DNA of 7,846 bases from Desulfobacula sp. (lineage in GTDB: Bacteria; Desulfobacterota; Desulfobacteria; Desulfobacterales; Desulfobacteraceae). The DNA is taken from the NCBI GenBank assembly GCA_027858355.1, contig JAQICW010000166.1:1-7846 (forward strand), written 5' to 3'. Shown piece after piece: positions 6,333 to 7,846 of this stretch (position 1 is its first letter; each line of letters begins with the position of its first letter). Under the pieces are notes generated by a model. That model ran no database searches and had not been told where the DNA came from. It saw only the letters and a program-made list of their open reading frames with translations. A program made the translations under genes and the position numbers.

Positions 6333-6673
6333 TCCGGAAAGGCTCTGTCTATTGGGTAGATTTTTCACCCGCAAAAGGCTCCGAACCAATGGGCAGACGT
6401 CCTGGGCTTGTTGTTCAAAATGACCTGCTCAATGACAGCAAATTGAATACGGTGATTGTGGTGGCAATTACGTCAACTTTAAAATTTGGTGAGTTGCCAG
6501 GCAATGTGATCCTGGGAAAAGGAGAAGCAAATTTTTCCAAAAAGTCAGTGGTTAATATGACACAGATAAAAACTGTGGATAAACTCAGCCTCAAAGAAAA
6601 AATCGGCAGCCTTACGAAAGACAGGTTTGCTGAAGTTTACGAAGGCATGAAACTTGTCCTGGATGTTTCTTGA
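6326..6673 (+). CDS. MazF/PemK-family endoribonuclease toxin, second pair
   Basis: The protein has 115 residues, a normal MazF length. Blocks are IRKGSVYWVDFSPAKGSEP (3-21), GRRPGLVVQND (23-33) with Arg25, and VVAITS (45-50) with Thr49. The C-terminal pattern is NMTQIKTVDKLSL (77-89). Both expected catalytic positions are present, unlike in the first MazF of this window. The likely role is mRNA cleavage when freed from the antitoxin. The start lies inside the antitoxin's last codons and should be translationally coupled. Some of these modules act in stress or phage defence, others only stabilise DNA; the sequence does not decide. The downstream neighbour is another copy of the interspersed repeat. 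Confidence 0.92.
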   Translation: MVIRKGSVYWVDFSPAKGSEPMGRRPGLVVQNDLLNDSKLNTVIVVAITSTLKFGELPGNVILGKGEANFSKKSVVNMTQIKTVDKLSLKEKIGSLTKDRFAEVYEGMKLVLDVS

Positions 6674-6679
6674 TTTCTG

Positions 6680-6856
6680 GTGGTACTCAGATATAAACTC
6701 GCACAAAGGCACAAAGGCACCAAGACAATTATAGGCTATGCCACTATCAATGATCGAATACTGAATATTTCATCCTTTGTTATTGGCTCTATTGCAGATT
6801 CTGCTACTGTTAAAACAGTGATTGTGTCACCTAATCAGAATAGCTTGTCGATATAG
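6680..6856 (+). other. Spacer with open frame; possible coding remnant
   Basis: This is the gap between the second toxin and the FeeM-like gene. From the toxin stop at 6671-6673 the same frame stays open to TAG 6854-6856, passing through repeat copy 4. The part after the repeat reads protein-like, for example YATINDRILNISSFVIGS, but I recognise no family. A GTG at 6680 has no ribosome binding site. It may be the stump of a gene, or chance. No RNA gene is visible here. Confidence 0.2.
6698..6726 (+). repeat. Interspersed repeat, copy 4
   Basis: It begins CTCGCACAAAGGCACAAAGG and continues with CACCAAGAC. Two exact GGCACAAAG-like units make it the most regular copy. It lies 24 bases after the second MazF stop, in the same orientation as copies 1 and 2, again just behind a gene end. 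Confidence 0.8.
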
Positions 6857-6873
6857 GACTTTAAAATTAAGGC

Positions 6874-6902
6874 TTGATATTATCTATTGGATACATTATT
6901 AT
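6874..6902 (+). promoter_or_regulatory. Promoter candidate for the FeeM-like gene
   Basis: TTGATA (6874-6879) and TATTAT (6897-6902) are each five of six matches to sigma70 hexamers, with an ideal 17-base spacer. A transcript starting near 6909 would leave a leader of about 30 bases to the ATG at 6939. The region is AT-rich, so a chance match is possible. Confidence 0.45.
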
Positions 6903-6938
6903 TGTCTCTCGAAATTTGAAAAATTTAATGGAGCCTTA

Positions 6939-7775
6939 ATGTCCAAGGTAAAATATTTAACAAATCAACTATGCAGTAAACTACCGGGCTTTATCAGGCG
7001 AAAAATTGTCAGGTCAAAACTGCCTGCTTTAAGTCTTGACCTTGAAGATATCATCTTCAGGCCGGCTGTAAGTCTTGATGACCATATAAAATGTTTCCGT
7101 CTTCTACATGAAGTTTATGTTCGATCCGGTTATATCGACCCTTCTGAAACTTGCCTTAGAATCATTCCCCAGCACTCCAATCCAGCATCCAAAGTTTTTC
7201 TGGGCTGCCATGTAAATGGTGATTCCCAGAGGACACCTGTTTATACCATAAGTCTTTTCCCGGATTCTGAAGAAGGGCTTCCCATGGATGAGGGGTTCAA
7301 AAGCCAACTGGATACCTTAAGAAACCAGGGAAGAGCTATTGCAGAAGTCGGATGTCTTGCATCAAACCCTTCATTCCGAAGACGGGACATGAACATCCCC
7401 ATGCTGGGCAACAGGATCATGCACCAGTATGCAACACAACACCTTGGTGTAGATGACCTGGTCATAACGGTTCATCCTAAATACCAGTGGGTGTATGAGG
7501 ATCTCCTTTTATTTGAAAAAATTGGTGCAATGAGGGAATATTCTTATGTGAAAAATAATCCTGCTATTGCTTTGAGACTTGACTTAAGAAGTGCAGAAAA
7601 AAAATATAAAAAGATTTATGGTGCAGAACCCCTTGAAAAGGATCTGCATCATTTCTTTTTTTCAGCACAATCTGATTCCATTGATTTATTCAGTGAAAAT
7701 ATTGGAAAAGACTGTAACCTCATGGAAACGCTCACACAATATTATTCTTTATTTTCTTTGAAAAACGGTGGGTGA
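6939..7775 (+). CDS. N-acyl amino acid synthase-like acyltransferase (FeeM type, GNAT/LuxI-like fold)
   Basis: Starting at ATG 6939, which has GGAG five bases upstream (6930-6933), the protein has 278 residues. A frame start at 6822 would add 39 residues with no ribosome binding site, and is less likely. Family-like blocks are CFRLLHEVYVRSGYIDPSE (52-70), LRIIPQHSNPASKVF (73-87), and PDSEEGLPMDEGF (108-120). Also present are LRNQGRAIAEVGCLA (127-141), DDLVITVHPKYQWVYEDLL (172-190), and NPAIALRLDL (207-216). Related FeeM proteins transfer a fatty acyl group from acyl-ACP to an amino acid such as tyrosine, and are structurally related to acyl-homoserine lactone synthases. The substrate and product here are unknown. 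The basic N-terminus (residues 1-30) has no signal peptide, so a cytoplasmic or membrane-surface enzyme is expected. No acyl carrier protein gene is visible next to it. Confidence 0.8.
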   Translation: MSKVKYLTNQLCSKLPGFIRRKIVRSKLPALSLDLEDIIFRPAVSLDDHIKCFRLLHEVYVRSGYIDPSETCLRIIPQHSNPASKVFLGCHVNGDSQRTPVYTISLFPDSEEGLPMDEGFKSQLDTLRNQGRAIAEVGCLASNPSFRRRDMNIPMLGNRIMHQYATQHLGVDDLVITVHPKYQWVYEDLLLFEKIGAMREYSYVKNNPAIALRLDLRSAEKKYKKIYGAEPLEKDLHHFFFSAQSDSIDLFSENIGKDCNLMETLTQYYSLFSLKNGG

Positions 7776-7846
7776 TATTCTTTTTCAAGGCATAAAATAA
7801 TTTTTCTTCCCTTCATCTCATCCGGGATGGGGGGACCATTATAGGG
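7776..7846. other. Right edge, no supported gene
   Basis: There are 71 bases after the FeeM-like gene. I see no strong terminator; only a 5-bp CATCC/GGATG inverted repeat near 7818-7828. A reverse-strand frame is open from the edge to a stop at 7742-7744, which could be the tail of a convergent gene, but it is too short to call. Confidence 0.3.

Noticed and set aside
6130..6423. 97-codon forward frame across the second antitoxin and toxin
   Set aside because: It is out of frame with both genes, both of which show clear family motifs.
1604..6726. CRISPR array from the repeated CACAAAG units
   Set aside because: Copies are kilobases apart, imperfect and oriented both ways, with no regular spacers.

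Overview
The window looks like accessory chromosomal DNA of a Gram-negative bacterium. A Desulfobacterota (Desulfobacteraceae-like) host is my best guess from moderate GC, gene style and the FeeM-type gene. That guess is an inference: no rRNA or other taxonomic marker is present. All supported genes are on the + strand.

Layout: (1) 1-1600 is a decayed gene for a large GH42-like (beta-galactosidase-like) protein. It has at least two in-frame stops, probable frame damage at the left edge and a missing C-terminus. (2) A short repeat of the type TCGCACAAAGGCACNAAG abuts the broken end. Next come an unlisted 36-codon membrane-peptide ORF (1640-1750), a good sigma70-like promoter with a perfect 12-bp palindrome on its -10, and a MazEF-type toxin-antitoxin pair (1761-2355). 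(3) 2426-5809 is a complete four-gene dTDP-L-rhamnose operon in the order rfbA-rfbC-rfbD-rfbB, with an ATGA overlap at every junction. (4) An inverted pair of the same repeat forms the end of rfbB and a likely terminator, followed by a 33-bp palindrome. (5) A second, different MazEF-type pair (6078-6673) is followed by another repeat copy. (6) An N-acyl amino acid synthase-like gene of the FeeM/GNAT type (6939-7775) has its own promoter candidate.

The four Rfb enzymes together convert glucose-1-phosphate to dTDP-L-rhamnose for surface polysaccharide. The two toxin-antitoxin pairs bracket this operon. The first lies only 70 bp upstream of rfbA, with no terminator seen between, so its promoter may also feed the operon.

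The most interesting points are the small membrane ORF, whose stop codon overlaps the antitoxin ribosome binding site; the repeat family that sits at three gene ends and supplies the last codons and stop of rfbB; an Ile in place of the expected catalytic Thr in the first MazF; and the FeeM-like synthase. I see no wholly new multi-gene system that I can defend.
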